Source: Phycisphaerae bacterium (GTDB lineage: Bacteria > Planctomycetota > Phycisphaerae > UBA1845). From it: a stretch of DNA of 51,471 bases. Both the position numbers and the translations under genes were made by a program. The stretch lies in the NCBI GenBank assembly GCA_029260165.1, contig JAJDDT010000059.1:1-51471 (forward strand), written 5' to 3'. Below are positions 8,816 through 17,031 of the stretch, piece after piece. The notes beneath the pieces are model-generated. The model saw only the letters and a program-made list of their open reading frames with translations. It searched no databases and had not been told where the DNA came from. Every line of letters starts with the position of its first letter. Position 1 is the first letter of the stretch.

Positions 8816-9376
8816 ATGTTGAAGGCGGTGGATTTGCGGAAGGGGAAGACGGTTCTCCATGATGGAACGGTCTTTGTGGTGCACGAGGTTCACCATGTGG
8901 CCAAGGGCAACAAGCGCAGCTACATGCAGGGCAAGCTGAAGAACCTCAAGACGGGGGTGATCAATGAAGTTCGTTTCAACGTTGATGATCGCCTTGAGAC
9001 GCCTTTCATCGAGAACAAGAAATATGAGTATCTGTACAAGGACGGGGAGAGCTTCGTTCTGATGGATACCGAGACGTACGATCAGTTCAATGTTGACGCG
9101 GCGATGTTCGGGGATTCGACCAGGTTTCTCAAGCCGAATGAGCTGGTGACCGCGACGATTTGCGAGGGCGAGATTGTCGATCTGGAGTTGCCGGTTGTTG
9201 TAGAGCTGGAGGTTACCGAGGCCCCACCTGTGGTGAAGGGGGCGACGGCGACGAATCAGCTTAAAGAGGCGGTCATGGAGACCGGCGTGATGGTTCGCGT
9301 TCCGCCTTTTATTGCCCCTGGTGAGCGCATCCGCGTCGATACGCGCACGGGTGATTACGTCGATCGGGCAAAGTGA
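8816..9376 (+). CDS. efp: Elongation factor P
   Basis: 186 residues, full family length with KOW-like N-terminal, central OB, and C-terminal domains ending in the canonical RIRVDTRTGDYVDRAK. EF-P binds between P and E sites and rescues ribosomes stalled at polyproline. The loop that normally carries the modified Lys34 (V-K-P-G-K-G-Q-A-F in E. coli) here reads V-A-K-G-N-K-R-S-Y. Gap-free alignment to the conserved K-L-x-x-L-x-T-G that follows puts Asn32 at the tip and Lys33 one residue later. A canonical beta-lysyl, rhamnosyl or aminopentanol modification at the usual position would therefore be impossible. Apparently monocistronic, with its own promoter upstream. Confidence 0.95.
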   Translation: MLKAVDLRKGKTVLHDGTVFVVHEVHHVAKGNKRSYMQGKLKNLKTGVINEVRFNVDDRLETPFIENKKYEYLYKDGESFVLMDTETYDQFNVDAAMFGDSTRFLKPNELVTATICEGEIVDLELPVVVELEVTEAPPVVKGATATNQLKEAVMETGVMVRVPPFIAPGERIRVDTRTGDYVDRAK

Positions 9377-9409
9377 TGGTGGGATCGCGATCCTGATGCC
9401 CAGCCATCA
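9374..9409 (+). terminator. Possible hairpin terminator after efp
   Basis: TGATGGTGGG (9374-9383) can pair with CCCAGCCATCA (9399-9409) with one bulged G. It overlaps the efp stop codon. Only three T residues follow, so it may attenuate rather than terminate. Confidence 0.35.
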
Positions 9410-9520
9410 CGTTTGAAGTCAGTATTGACATTCACGATTCACATTTGATCTTGCGGCTTTTCAATCGTCCGAATTTGTCATTTTGCCCCGTTCCGGGTCG
9501 ATTTTCGGGGCGGGGGCCGT

Positions 9521-9549
9521 TTTTTTGAGCGGTGTGACTGTGCTATAAT
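9521..9549 (+). promoter_or_regulatory. Extended -10 promoter before the secreted propeller gene
   Basis: A perfect TATAAT at 9544-9549 is preceded by TGC, the extended -10 element. A T-tract at 9521-9526 sits 17 bases upstream as a poor -35. It would give a leader of about 150 bases before the start at 9704. Confidence 0.5.
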
Positions 9550-9703
9550 CACGCACGGATGGGGGTGCCTCTGCCGGCGCTCGTGCAGGTTCATCCACTG
9601 ATTCGATCATGATCGCTGACCAACTGGTTGCGGGCCGTTGCCTTATGGCTGCTCGGGTCAGGGCGGCTGTGGGATTGAAATGACTAACACTGGAGAAGTA
9701 TTG

Positions 9704-11608
9704 ATGTTTGGCAATCGGAAAACGGTAAGGCTTGTGGCGTCGCTGATCGTTGGCGTGTCCGTCGGCGTGGTGTACGCGGGTGGTACGATCAACGCGGAGC
9801 GGATCGCGTCGGGATTGAATCGGCCTGTGGATTTTGTGTCCGCGCCGGGAGATGTGGACCGGATGTTCATTGTTGAGCAGCCCGGGATTATCCGCGTATT
9901 GGACCTGACCACAAACACGGTTCTTCTGACCCCGTTCCTGGACATCAACACGCGGGTGAACAATGGTTTTACCGGTAACGGTGAGCGGGGACTTTTCTCG
10001 ATGGCGTTCCACCCGAATTATTTTGTGGATGGTGACCCGAACCAGGGCGCGTTTTTCGTGCACTATTCGTCCAACACGGGCGCGACGACAATCGAGCGTT
10101 ACCACGTTTTTGCAAATGATCCGGATCGTGCGGACGTAAACAGCAACGAGCTGATTTTCTCCACGACCCAGCCATTTGCGAATCACAATGGTGGGACGAT
10201 CGTTTTCGGGCCTCAGGATGGCTATCTTTACATCGGGTTGGGTGACGGCGGGTTTTTCAACGATCCCAGTGGCCGCGGTCAGGACATCACCAACCAGCCT
10301 TTGGGCAAGATTTTGCGTTTTGACGTTGACGGCGAGGATGATTTCCCAGCCAGTGCGACGCGCAACTACGCGATTCCCGAGAGCAATCCGTTCGTTGGGG
10401 TGGCAGGTGACGACGAAATATGGGCGTACGGAATTCGCAATCCGTGGCGAATGAGTTTTGATCGCCTGACGAACGATTTGTACATCGCGGACGTTGGTCA
10501 GGACGCCCGCGAGGAAGTCAATTTTCAACCGGCAGACAGTGCGGGCGGGGAAAACTATGGCTGGCGTTGCAAGGAGGCGCTTGGGTGCACGGGTTTGAGC
10601 GGGTGTACATGCACGGATCCAACCCTGGTTGATCCGGTTCACCAGTATTTCCACTCCCAGGGGTTGTCGATCACCGGTGGTTTTGTTTATCGCGGGTGCG
10701 AGATTCCAGAGATTTTTGGTCACTATTTCTTCACGGATTTTGTTTCAGCCAGAATCTGGTCGTTTCGCGTTGAGGATGGTCAGTTGGCCAACTTTACGAC
10801 GTGGACGACGGACCTGAACCCGCCTGATATCGGTGGTTCGATCAATCAGATTTCCTCGTTCGGCCAGGACGAGAAGGGCAACCTGTACATCGTGGATCGC
10901 GGTTCGGGGAACGCGAGCAATCAGGGGCAGATTTTCAGGATTGTTCCCGAGACGCCCTCGACGCCGGACGGGAATGGTCCGGTCGTCATGCATGACGGTG
11001 GCAGCGATGCGTTGTTCGGAGGCTACATCGATCCGCGTGCGGAAAGTTCGAATGGTGTTGATGTGGACCTCGCGTTAAACGAGATCGTGCTGGAATTCAG
11101 TGAGCCGGTGGTCAGGGACAACTGCGCCCTGATTGGTGCGTCTGATTTCTCGGTTCGCACGACAAACGGGGATGTCCTGGCGGTTGCGAGTATTGATGCA
11201 CGGCGGAATCCGACGGTTGTTGTGAAGCTGGATGGCGGAATTCCGCTGCAGGAGTGGACGACGATCGAAGCCACGGTGAGCGATTTTGACCGCAATCTGA
11301 TCAACAAGGCCGGCGACCTTGGTGCGGGTGCGAACGAGGACGATCGTATCGACATCGGGTTTCTGCCGGCGGATGTCGATCAGTCGGGTGTCGTATTGCC
11401 TTTGGACCTGTTCCGTTTTCGACAGTTGGTCAACGGTGTCGTGACACCGGATGTTGGCGCGATCGAATTGTTTGTCGATACGGATCGCAACGGTGCGGTT
11501 TCGCCTTTGGACCTGTTCCGGTTCCGTCAGTTGATTGGTGGAACAGGATCAGCCACGCGTGCCTGGTCCGAAGCACCGAACAACACGATGTTGTCCACCC
11601 AACCGTAA
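9704..11608 (+). CDS. Secreted PQQ-dependent sugar dehydrogenase-like propeller with dockerin-type C-terminus
   Basis: 634 residues from the ATG at 9704, preferred over 9680 because GGAG lies nine bases ahead and it starts a clean signal peptide (MFGNRKTVRLVASLIVG, cleavage after VYA). Residues about 30-410 are a glucose/sorbosone dehydrogenase six-bladed propeller (LGDGGFFNDPSGRGQD, then YGIRNPWRMSFD and IADVGQDAREEVN). These oxidise aldoses outside the cell with PQQ and calcium. A Cys-rich loop near 290-310 is an insertion. Residues 430-550 form an Ig-like region, and the last 70 residues carry two dockerin-type calcium loops (DVDQSGVVLPLDLF and DTDRNGAVSPLDLF). Single-gene unit with its own promoter and terminator. 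Substrate unknown. Confidence 0.88.
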   Translation: MFGNRKTVRLVASLIVGVSVGVVYAGGTINAERIASGLNRPVDFVSAPGDVDRMFIVEQPGIIRVLDLTTNTVLLTPFLDINTRVNNGFTGNGERGLFSMAFHPNYFVDGDPNQGAFFVHYSSNTGATTIERYHVFANDPDRADVNSNELIFSTTQPFANHNGGTIVFGPQDGYLYIGLGDGGFFNDPSGRGQDITNQPLGKILRFDVDGEDDFPASATRNYAIPESNPFVGVAGDDEIWAYGIRNPWRMSFDRLTNDLYIADVGQDAREEVNFQPADSAGGENYGWRCKEALGCTGLSGCTCTDPTLVDPVHQYFHSQGLSITGGFVYRGCEIPEIFGHYFFTDFVSARIWSFRVEDGQLANFTTWTTDLNPPDIGGSINQISSFGQDEKGNLYIVDRGSGNASNQGQIFRIVPETPSTPDGNGPVVMHDGGSDALFGGYIDPRAESSNGVDVDLALNEIVLEFSEPVVRDNCALIGASDFSVRTTNGDVLAVASIDARRNPTVVVKLDGGIPLQEWTTIEATVSDFDRNLINKAGDLGAGANEDDRIDIGFLPADVDQSGVVLPLDLFRFRQLVNGVVTPDVGAIELFVDTDRNGAVSPLDLFRFRQLIGGTGSATRAWSEAPNNTMLSTQP

Positions 11609-11636
11609 GCGACGAGTCAGTCTTAACACGTTCAAG

Positions 11637-11670
11637 ACACCCGCGGCGATGATGTTGCGGGTGTTTTTTT
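11637..11670 (+). terminator. Intrinsic terminator
   Basis: The perfect eight-base arms ACACCCGC (11637-11644) and GCGGGTGT (11657-11664), loop of 12, are followed directly by six more T residues. Serves the propeller gene ending at 11608. Confidence 0.88.
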
Positions 11671-11708
11671 GCGCGGCGATTCGCTTGAACGGTGCGCGAA
11701 TCGCGCGC
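11671..11708. repeat. Second GC-rich hairpin next to the terminator
   Basis: GCGCGGCGATTCGC (11671-11684) pairs with GCGAATCGCGCGC (11696-11708) with a single bulged G and an 11-base loop. It lies immediately after the T-tract of the previous terminator and lacks its own T-tract. Confidence 0.55.
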
Positions 11709-12290
11709 TGAAAGACCGTGTCGTCAATTTTTTTGAAATTTTTTTTCGTCAACGTTGCGGTTTTGTGGCGACGTGATTCCGTGTCCGGATCACGTTGTTG
11801 TGGCTTCGCGCGTGGTGAGTTGCTGGTCAGAACAACGACGTTGATTTGTCGCAGTTCGCGCTCACGTTCATCACGAATCATCAACCTCGATGAAGCGTAT
11901 CGGCGATTGGCGCAGTGGTTTTTGTTGCGTGCGTTGTTGCATGACGCATCAGGCAGGTGCGTTGCTCTGCGATTGTCATGCGTCGCGAAAACACTTATTT
12001 TTCCCATCAAAAACACGCTTTGACACACGATCGGTGTCGAACCGTGGCACTGTGGTCCAACGCGCGCGCGTCGTTGTTTGCGGGTGATCGTGCGTTGTTG
12101 TCAAAAAAAAATCTGGCGCACCGGCGATGGATGGCCGATCATTTTTTTGTCGCACTGTGAATGGCAGGGTTGCCTGGTAACGTGTGCGATACCGTGGCAG
12201 GAGCAGGCGAACGTAACGATCGATGGGCAAGTGGTGCCGATCGTTGAGGTACGTCGAAGTGCATTGTTGCGTGACATTGCGAAAAAATTT
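11709..12290. other. Long gene-free stretch upstream of the H1-like gene
   Basis: About 580 bases with no frame that looks like a real protein. It contains an AT block at 11726-11746, made of two T-tracts separated by GAAA and bounded by direct repeats TCGTCAA (11721-11727 and 11746-11752). It also contains three spaced copies of an 11-mer, GTGCGTTGTTG at 11929 and 12090 and the variant GTGCATTGTTG at 12259. Either an untranslated or small-RNA region or a protein-binding region is possible; nothing decides between them. Confidence 0.4.
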
Positions 12291-12318
12291 TTGACACGTC
12301 CAAAGTGAGCAGTACCAT
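12291..12318 (+). promoter_or_regulatory. Promoter of the H1-like gene
   Basis: Consensus TTGACA (12291-12296), 16-base spacer, then TACCAT (12313-12318, four of six). Transcription would begin near 12325, giving a leader of only about 20 bases that is essentially the ribosome-binding site. Confidence 0.6.
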
Positions 12319-12329
12319 TTCCGAACAGA

Positions 12330-12341
12330 AAGGAGGTGATC
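12330..12341 (+). promoter_or_regulatory. Near-ideal extended Shine-Dalgarno
   Basis: AAAGGAGGTGATC around 12329-12341 is complementary to essentially the whole 3' end of bacterial 16S rRNA, ending three bases before the ATG at 12345. It is far longer than any other site in this window and predicts very high expression. Confidence 0.75.
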
Positions 12342-12344
12342 CTT

Positions 12345-12560
12345 ATGGCGAAGAAGAGAGCTGCGAAGAAGGCCAAGAAGTCGAAGAAGGCCAAGAAGTC
12401 AAAGAAGGCCAAGAAGTCGAAGAAGGCTAAGAAGTCAAAGAAAGCCAAGAAGGCAAAAAAGACCAAGAAAGCCAAGAAGACAAAGAAGGCCAAAAAGACT
12501 AAGAAAGCCAAGAAGACAAAGAAGGCTAAAAAGGCCAAGAAACGCTCCAAGAAGAGGTGA
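12345..12560 (+). CDS. Lysine-rich histone H1-like protein
   Basis: 71 residues made only of Met1, Lys, Ala, Ser, Thr and Arg. After MAKKRAAKKA the protein is a hexamer repeat: four KKAKKS units, then four KKAKKT units, ending KRSKKR. No globular domain is present. It resembles the C-terminal tail of eukaryotic H1 and bacterial Hc1-, HupB- and AlgP-type tails, which bind DNA through charge and compact the nucleoid; that role is inference from composition. Promoter at 12291, extended ribosome-binding site and a strong terminator at 12643 make it a self-contained, probably highly expressed gene. The alternative start 12336 is rejected because it lies inside the Shine-Dalgarno. Confidence 0.85.
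   Translation: MAKKRAAKKAKKSKKAKKSKKAKKSKKAKKSKKAKKAKKTKKAKKTKKAKKTKKAKKTKKAKKAKKRSKKR
12360..12540 (+). repeat. 18-bp tandem repeat inside the H1-like gene
   Basis: About nine to ten imperfect 18-base units of the form AAGAAGKCCAAGAAGWCR encode the six-residue repeat. Units vary mainly at third positions and at TCG/TCA against ACA/ACT, so the Ser block and Thr block are distinct. Such repeats are prone to length change by slippage. Confidence 0.75.
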
Positions 12561-12642
12561 GCGAGCGCGATGTGACTCGACCCACGCCACGGCGGCCGAG
12601 TTGGATCATCGCGACAGTCTTCAAGTCAAAAAGTATCACAAG

Positions 12643-12690
12643 GATGGGAAGTGCTGATCGCCACGGCCAGCACTTCCCATCTGTGTTTTT
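12643..12690 (+). terminator. Strong intrinsic terminator after the H1-like gene
   Basis: Perfect 14-base arms GATGGGAAGTGCTG (12643-12656) and CAGCACTTCCCATC (12668-12681), 11-base loop, followed by TGTGTTTTT. Also close to the end of the convergent gene at 12729 and may act in both directions. Confidence 0.9.
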
Positions 12691-12728
12691 ACGGTTCTAT
12701 CCCTTGTCGCAGGTCATCTGGTGTGTGG

Positions 12729-13895
12729 CTACTCCGGCTCGCATGACCGACAACCGCGGCGTGCATCCTTCCTGGCTGCGACTGCGGACGGGTAGGTGAC
12801 CAGATTTTCGGATGATATCTGTTTTGCGAAGCGGCAATTGGGCTTGTGGAACACGTTGGAATTTTTGCTCCCGACAAAGGACGCTCCGGTCAGGGAAGCG
12901 ACGCCCGTCGGTTTTGCGTTGGAAGTCGCGTCCGGTGCACCACTGCCCGGGTTCAGGGTCGGTTTGCCCGCGGAAATCCACGCGGAATTGATCAGTTGTG
13001 CCGTCGTGGACGCCGCGGCTGACAACTGGCTGACGGCGATATCGCCGCAGTTTTCGTCAAGCGTTTTCAGGTAGTCCGTGCGATTCGCGGCGAATGATTC
13101 TGAATCCGTGATGCCCAGGGCGGTGATGGCTTCGCGGTCTGTTTTTGCGACGTGGTCAACAACGCTCAGCGACAGCTCGATTAACCCAAACGCGGCAGAC
13201 AGTGGTTCCGCGAAGCGAGTGGAAGCGTCTTCGCTGATATGGATGTCGGGGTCGTAGGTGCCTGCGTATCTCGAAAGAAGCCCGACGTTGAATCGCTCGC
13301 GGACGGAATGGTCAGCGTCATCCGGATGCACGCTTCGAGTTGCACCGTAGGTCGGGTTGTCTGTCAGTTGCCCGTGATGGTTCGCGGTGACTCGAAAGGG
13401 ATTGGCAGCGTCGGTGACAAAGTGCGTCAGATGGCCCGCATATTGGATCGCTTGCGTCGTGTCTCCGATTCGAAGCGACTCGATCAACTGCTGGTGTAGT
13501 TCTGCGACAGCCCATGGAAGTCTGCCGCCGTTGCGACCGCTGGACCGTCGATACAGACGTTGAGCTTCGCGCTCGTTTCGGGGAAAGGCATCAAACGCGC
13601 GCATTCGCGCTTCGAGATTTTGAGCGTCGGCGGACACGTCAGCCTCGAGTTCGTGCCAGCGTTTGCGTCGGTTCATGGCGCGGTCGCGGGTCCACCCATC
13701 GCCCGGTTCGACAGCGCTGTTGATAAACGCCGCCCGATTGGCTTCAAAGACGGGTCTGATATCAGGAGCGAGTCCCTCGATCGCTTTGCGCGCGACAAGT
13801 CGGTGGGCAGCATGTTGTTCGTCGGCGTTGGCGGTTGGTGTGAGGAACAGGAGGGTGACACCGACGTGAACGAGAATATGCGACGTTTTTGGCAT
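12729..13895 (-). CDS. Exported S1/P1-nuclease or zinc phospholipase C-like protein with C-terminal Cys motif
   Basis: 388 residues from the ATG at 13895 (MPKTSHILVHVGVTLLFL signal peptide, cleavage near ANA). The mainly helical body contains AGHLTHFVTDAANPFR around residues 165-180, the H-x-x-x-D and N-P pattern of the zinc-dependent phospholipase C / S1-P1 nuclease fold. The last 50 residues (FVGSKNSNVFHKPNCRF and CRSCEP) match the Ada-like metal-binding domain often appended to exported bacterial nucleases. Together these suggest a secreted metal-dependent phosphodiesterase. The catalytic zinc set was not fully traced, so the activity is inferred. It is the last gene of a reverse-strand run. 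Confidence 0.7.
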   Translation of the reverse strand: MPKTSHILVHVGVTLLFLTPTANADEQHAAHRLVARKAIEGLAPDIRPVFEANRAAFINSAVEPGDGWTRDRAMNRRKRWHELEADVSADAQNLEARMRAFDAFPRNEREAQRLYRRSSGRNGGRLPWAVAELHQQLIESLRIGDTTQAIQYAGHLTHFVTDAANPFRVTANHHGQLTDNPTYGATRSVHPDDADHSVRERFNVGLLSRYAGTYDPDIHISEDASTRFAEPLSAAFGLIELSLSVVDHVAKTDREAITALGITDSESFAANRTDYLKTLDENCGDIAVSQLSAAASTTAQLINSAWISAGKPTLNPGSGAPDATSNAKPTGVASLTGASFVGSKNSNVFHKPNCRFAKQISSENLVTYPSAVAARKDARRGCRSCEPE

Positions 13896-13992
13896 GGCGG
13901 TTGCTATTCGTGAAAAGTGTGCGCGAATCGATACAAACGATCGACACAAGTGTAACAAGTTCGGAAACAGTGTTAAAGGGTGGGTTTCGTTT

Positions 13993-15696
13993 TTACGGGT
14001 ATTCGCTGCCGATACCACGCTCGATCGTGCTCAGAAGAGCCAATCCCTCCTCGGAAGAGGCAGCGACGTCGCACAGAGTCTCCCAGGCTGCTCCGGCGCG
14101 GTCCAGAAGACCCATGTTCTGCAGCGCGAGGGCGATGTTGGCGTGCAGATCGATGTTTCGACCATCCTGCCTGACGGCGGATTCAAACTGCTCCATCGCG
14201 AGGTTGAACTTGTTCTGATCGGCGAAGATCAGCCCAAGTTGGTGATGCAATGCGATGTCATCGGGTTTGGCGTGGAGGGCGTCGCGGAGAACGTCGATGG
14301 ATTCGTCTTCCCGACCGATTTCGCGAAGAGCGACACCAAGTTTGATGGCAGCGCTGCTGTATCGCGGGTTGATCTGCACGGCGATGCGGAAGTGGTGGAT
14401 GGCTTCGATGATGTCACCGCGTTGGCGGAGAAGAAGCCCGAGTCGATAGTGCAGGTCGGCGTAATTGGGGCGGGATTCCAAGGCGTGGTGGTGACGTTCT
14501 ATCTGACGATCGAGCAGATCACCGATCGCGCTTTTCTTCTGACCCGTAGCTGGTTGGGGTGAAATCGGAGCGAGGTACATGTTGGCCTGTCGCTCCGCTT
14601 CGCATTTGAGCTGCAGTTTGGCGACCTCGCTGAACAGGAGGGTCGAATTCGGTTCGACGACAGCAGCCTGATCGAACGTCTCGTCCGCGTCTTCCTGTTG
14701 GCCTGATTCGTATTGGGAAACCCCCAGTCCGATGTAGGCTGCCAGCAACTGGTCGTTGAGTTCGACGGCTTTGTTGAACCATGTGATGGATTCCTCGTAG
14801 TCACCGTGACGAAGATAGAGCGTGCCGATCTTGACCGTGGCTTCAAGAAACCCCGGATGGATGCGGACAGCTTCGACGTACTGTTCGAGAGCAGCGTCGT
14901 CGTCACCGATTTTGGCGTAGAGATCGCCGAGTCGCATGTGGTTGTCCGGGAAGGCTGGCTCGCGTTCGATGACCTCAGCCATTTCCTCGATGGCTTCCTC
15001 GAACAGACCTTCCTTGTCGTACGTCGCCACCAGATCATCGCGCGCGTCCCAGTTGTCGGGGTCGATCGTCAACGCATAACCGTAGCGCTCGATGGCGTCA
15101 CCCAGTCTGCCAAGTCGCTGATAAAGGTTGGCCAGCGACAGGATGGTCGGAACGTCGTCCGGTTGGGCGGTGCACAGTTCCTCGTATTCCCCGGCTGCGT
15201 CTTCGAGACGATTTTCGCGTACGAAGATGGAGGCGAGTCTTTCTCGCGCGTTTTGCAGATAGGGGCAGACCTCTAACGACGCGCGATAGTGCTTGATGGC
15301 TGATTCGATCGCTCCGACATGTTCAGAGCAATATCCGATGGCGAACAGCAACGCAGGGTCCTGTGGGTGCGATTGCAATGCTGTCTGCATCTGAGAGATG
15401 GCTGAATCGGTCCGCCCCAGTTCGTCCAGGGCACACGCCAACCCGATTCTGGCTGTTGCGTTGTCGTGCCTGATCGCACAGGCCGCCGTGAACATCGCCT
15501 TGGCACCGATGATATCGCGATCACGCAGGTATCGAATACCCAGTCTGACGTAGTCTTCGTCGGTCGAGGTTTTCTGCTGGACCGATTCGCGAAGCTGACC
15601 TGTGGGCGTTTCCTCGTCATCAGACAGGACGTTTCGAAACGCTGCAGCCAGCTCGGTCAACAGTCCGCGGCCCAGGATTTCAAGCATGAACGACAT
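13993..15696 (-). CDS. Large TPR repeat protein
   Basis: 567 residues, no signal peptide, so probably cytoplasmic. An N-terminal helical segment (MSFMLEILGRGLLTEL) is followed by about 13 to 14 tetratricopeptide repeats in two blocks split by a linker near residues 375-400 (containing PISPQPATGQKKS). A second in-frame ATG at 15687 is possible. It starts 19 bases after the stop of the upstream TPR gene, so both are very probably one operon. TPR arrays act as protein-binding scaffolds; no catalytic domain is visible. Confidence 0.85.
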   Translation of the reverse strand: MSFMLEILGRGLLTELAAAFRNVLSDDEETPTGQLRESVQQKTSTDEDYVRLGIRYLRDRDIIGAKAMFTAACAIRHDNATARIGLACALDELGRTDSAISQMQTALQSHPQDPALLFAIGYCSEHVGAIESAIKHYRASLEVCPYLQNARERLASIFVRENRLEDAAGEYEELCTAQPDDVPTILSLANLYQRLGRLGDAIERYGYALTIDPDNWDARDDLVATYDKEGLFEEAIEEMAEVIEREPAFPDNHMRLGDLYAKIGDDDAALEQYVEAVRIHPGFLEATVKIGTLYLRHGDYEESITWFNKAVELNDQLLAAYIGLGVSQYESGQQEDADETFDQAAVVEPNSTLLFSEVAKLQLKCEAERQANMYLAPISPQPATGQKKSAIGDLLDRQIERHHHALESRPNYADLHYRLGLLLRQRGDIIEAIHHFRIAVQINPRYSSAAIKLGVALREIGREDESIDVLRDALHAKPDDIALHHQLGLIFADQNKFNLAMEQFESAVRQDGRNIDLHANIALALQNMGLLDRAGAAWETLCDVAASSEEGLALLSTIERGIGSEYP

Positions 15697-15715
15697 TCGC
15701 GAAACCCCCCAATCG

Positions 15716-16921
15716 TCAAACCAATTTGGTTGACAGTTCCTTCAACGCCCGGTCCGCCTCCTGGTAATCCGCGTTGACACGCAGAGCGTTTTCGTACGCA
15801 TCGCGTGCCCTGGTCACCTGGCCGGTCTTCTGATAGACGCTCCCCAGTGCAAAATAAACGTCCGCGTAATGAGCACCCGCCGCCAGGGTCTGCTCGAGAC
15901 GCTCAGCCGCAGCCGCATATCGATCCGTCTGCTGATATATCTCCGCGAGTTGGACCAGCGCGCGAACGTAATCAGGTTTGAGTTCAACCGCTTTTTCAAG
16001 GGCGACCATTGCGTCGTTGCATTTGTCGAGGCGATGGAGCGCGCGACCAAACTGATAATGCAACTCCGGGGTCTCTGGTTTTCGAAGCAACGCCTGTTCG
16101 ACAGCCAGCGCGAGAACAGCGTACAGCTCGTCGTCGCCCTGCTCTGCCGGCAGGTCGATGAGTGCGTCCACAAACTCGGGATCGTTCTCGAAAATCGACG
16201 CCAGTTTTCCGATCGCGCTTTCACACGCCTCCCCCGATTCATCAGGCATCGTCGCCGCCATGTCGATGGTGACGTTCTGCTTACCGGCTGCCCTGGCAGC
16301 CATCGTGAGCAACCTGGCAATTCGCGGGCACGCTGGTTTTGTCCGCTGTGCACGGGCCAGGTACCGAACCGCTGACGCGGGTTCCTCCCGAGCACCGCAA
16401 CAAAGCGCAAGCCCGACGAGGGCGTCGGCGTGATTGTTGTCGATGGCCACCGCCTGAGTGAAACGGTCCTCCGCCTCCCCGGTCTGATCGACCGACGCCA
16501 GAATGTTGCCAAGCTGATAGTGCAGTTCCGCACAATCGGGAGTGGTCTCGATGGCGTTTCGCAGGGCGACGATCGCGTCCCTGGATTTGCCACTTCTCAT
16601 CAAGAGCATCGCGTGACGAATTCGGGCTGTCACGTCCTGGCCATCGCGTTCAACGGCACGCGCCATCTGCTCAGCCGCCCGACTGCTGTCACCCTTCCCA
16701 ATGAAACACTGTGTCAGATACTCGGGAAGACTGCCCGCCGCAGGATTGACGCGTTGTGCCTCAGCGAATGCAAGCAGAGCATCGTCGTAGCACGCTGTGT
16801 TCAACAGGCAGATGCCCCGACGCATGAGATCTCTCCCGCGGAAAAATCGCTCCAGAGATTTGATCATCTCCGGCGTGGGTTTTGCTGTCGCCACACCCAC
16901 ACCGTCATCGCGCATCGCCAT
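15716..16921 (-). CDS. TPR repeat protein
   Basis: 401 residues, no signal peptide. The N-terminal region (FRGRDLMRRGICLLNT) leads into about nine TPR units, with an irregular middle (about 215-260) that breaks the array. It is immediately upstream of the 567-residue TPR gene (19-base gap) and downstream of a Wzx-like flippase gene by 110 bases. A cytoplasmic scaffold paired with its neighbour is the most economical view; no partner can be named from sequence. Confidence 0.85.
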   Translation of the reverse strand: MAMRDDGVGVATAKPTPEMIKSLERFFRGRDLMRRGICLLNTACYDDALLAFAEAQRVNPAAGSLPEYLTQCFIGKGDSSRAAEQMARAVERDGQDVTARIRHAMLLMRSGKSRDAIVALRNAIETTPDCAELHYQLGNILASVDQTGEAEDRFTQAVAIDNNHADALVGLALCCGAREEPASAVRYLARAQRTKPACPRIARLLTMAARAAGKQNVTIDMAATMPDESGEACESAIGKLASIFENDPEFVDALIDLPAEQGDDELYAVLALAVEQALLRKPETPELHYQFGRALHRLDKCNDAMVALEKAVELKPDYVRALVQLAEIYQQTDRYAAAAERLEQTLAAGAHYADVYFALGSVYQKTGQVTRARDAYENALRVNADYQEADRALKELSTKLV

Positions 16922-17031
16922 GTTCGGTTCTCCCTGACCACATAACTCGCGTACAACCCGTACAGCGGCTACGTCATTGTCAGGTATCGGTCTGGAGAAT
17001 GAGGTCGGTTACTTCGGGTGTGATTCGACGA

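Noticed and set aside
11718-12023. Forward frame of about 100 residues in the H1 leader
   Set aside because: Composition changes along its length, no start signal and overlaps several equally poor frames.
12360-12540. Tandem repeats that might be a CRISPR array
   Set aside because: Contiguous 18-base coding repeats without spacers; they encode the lysine-rich protein.
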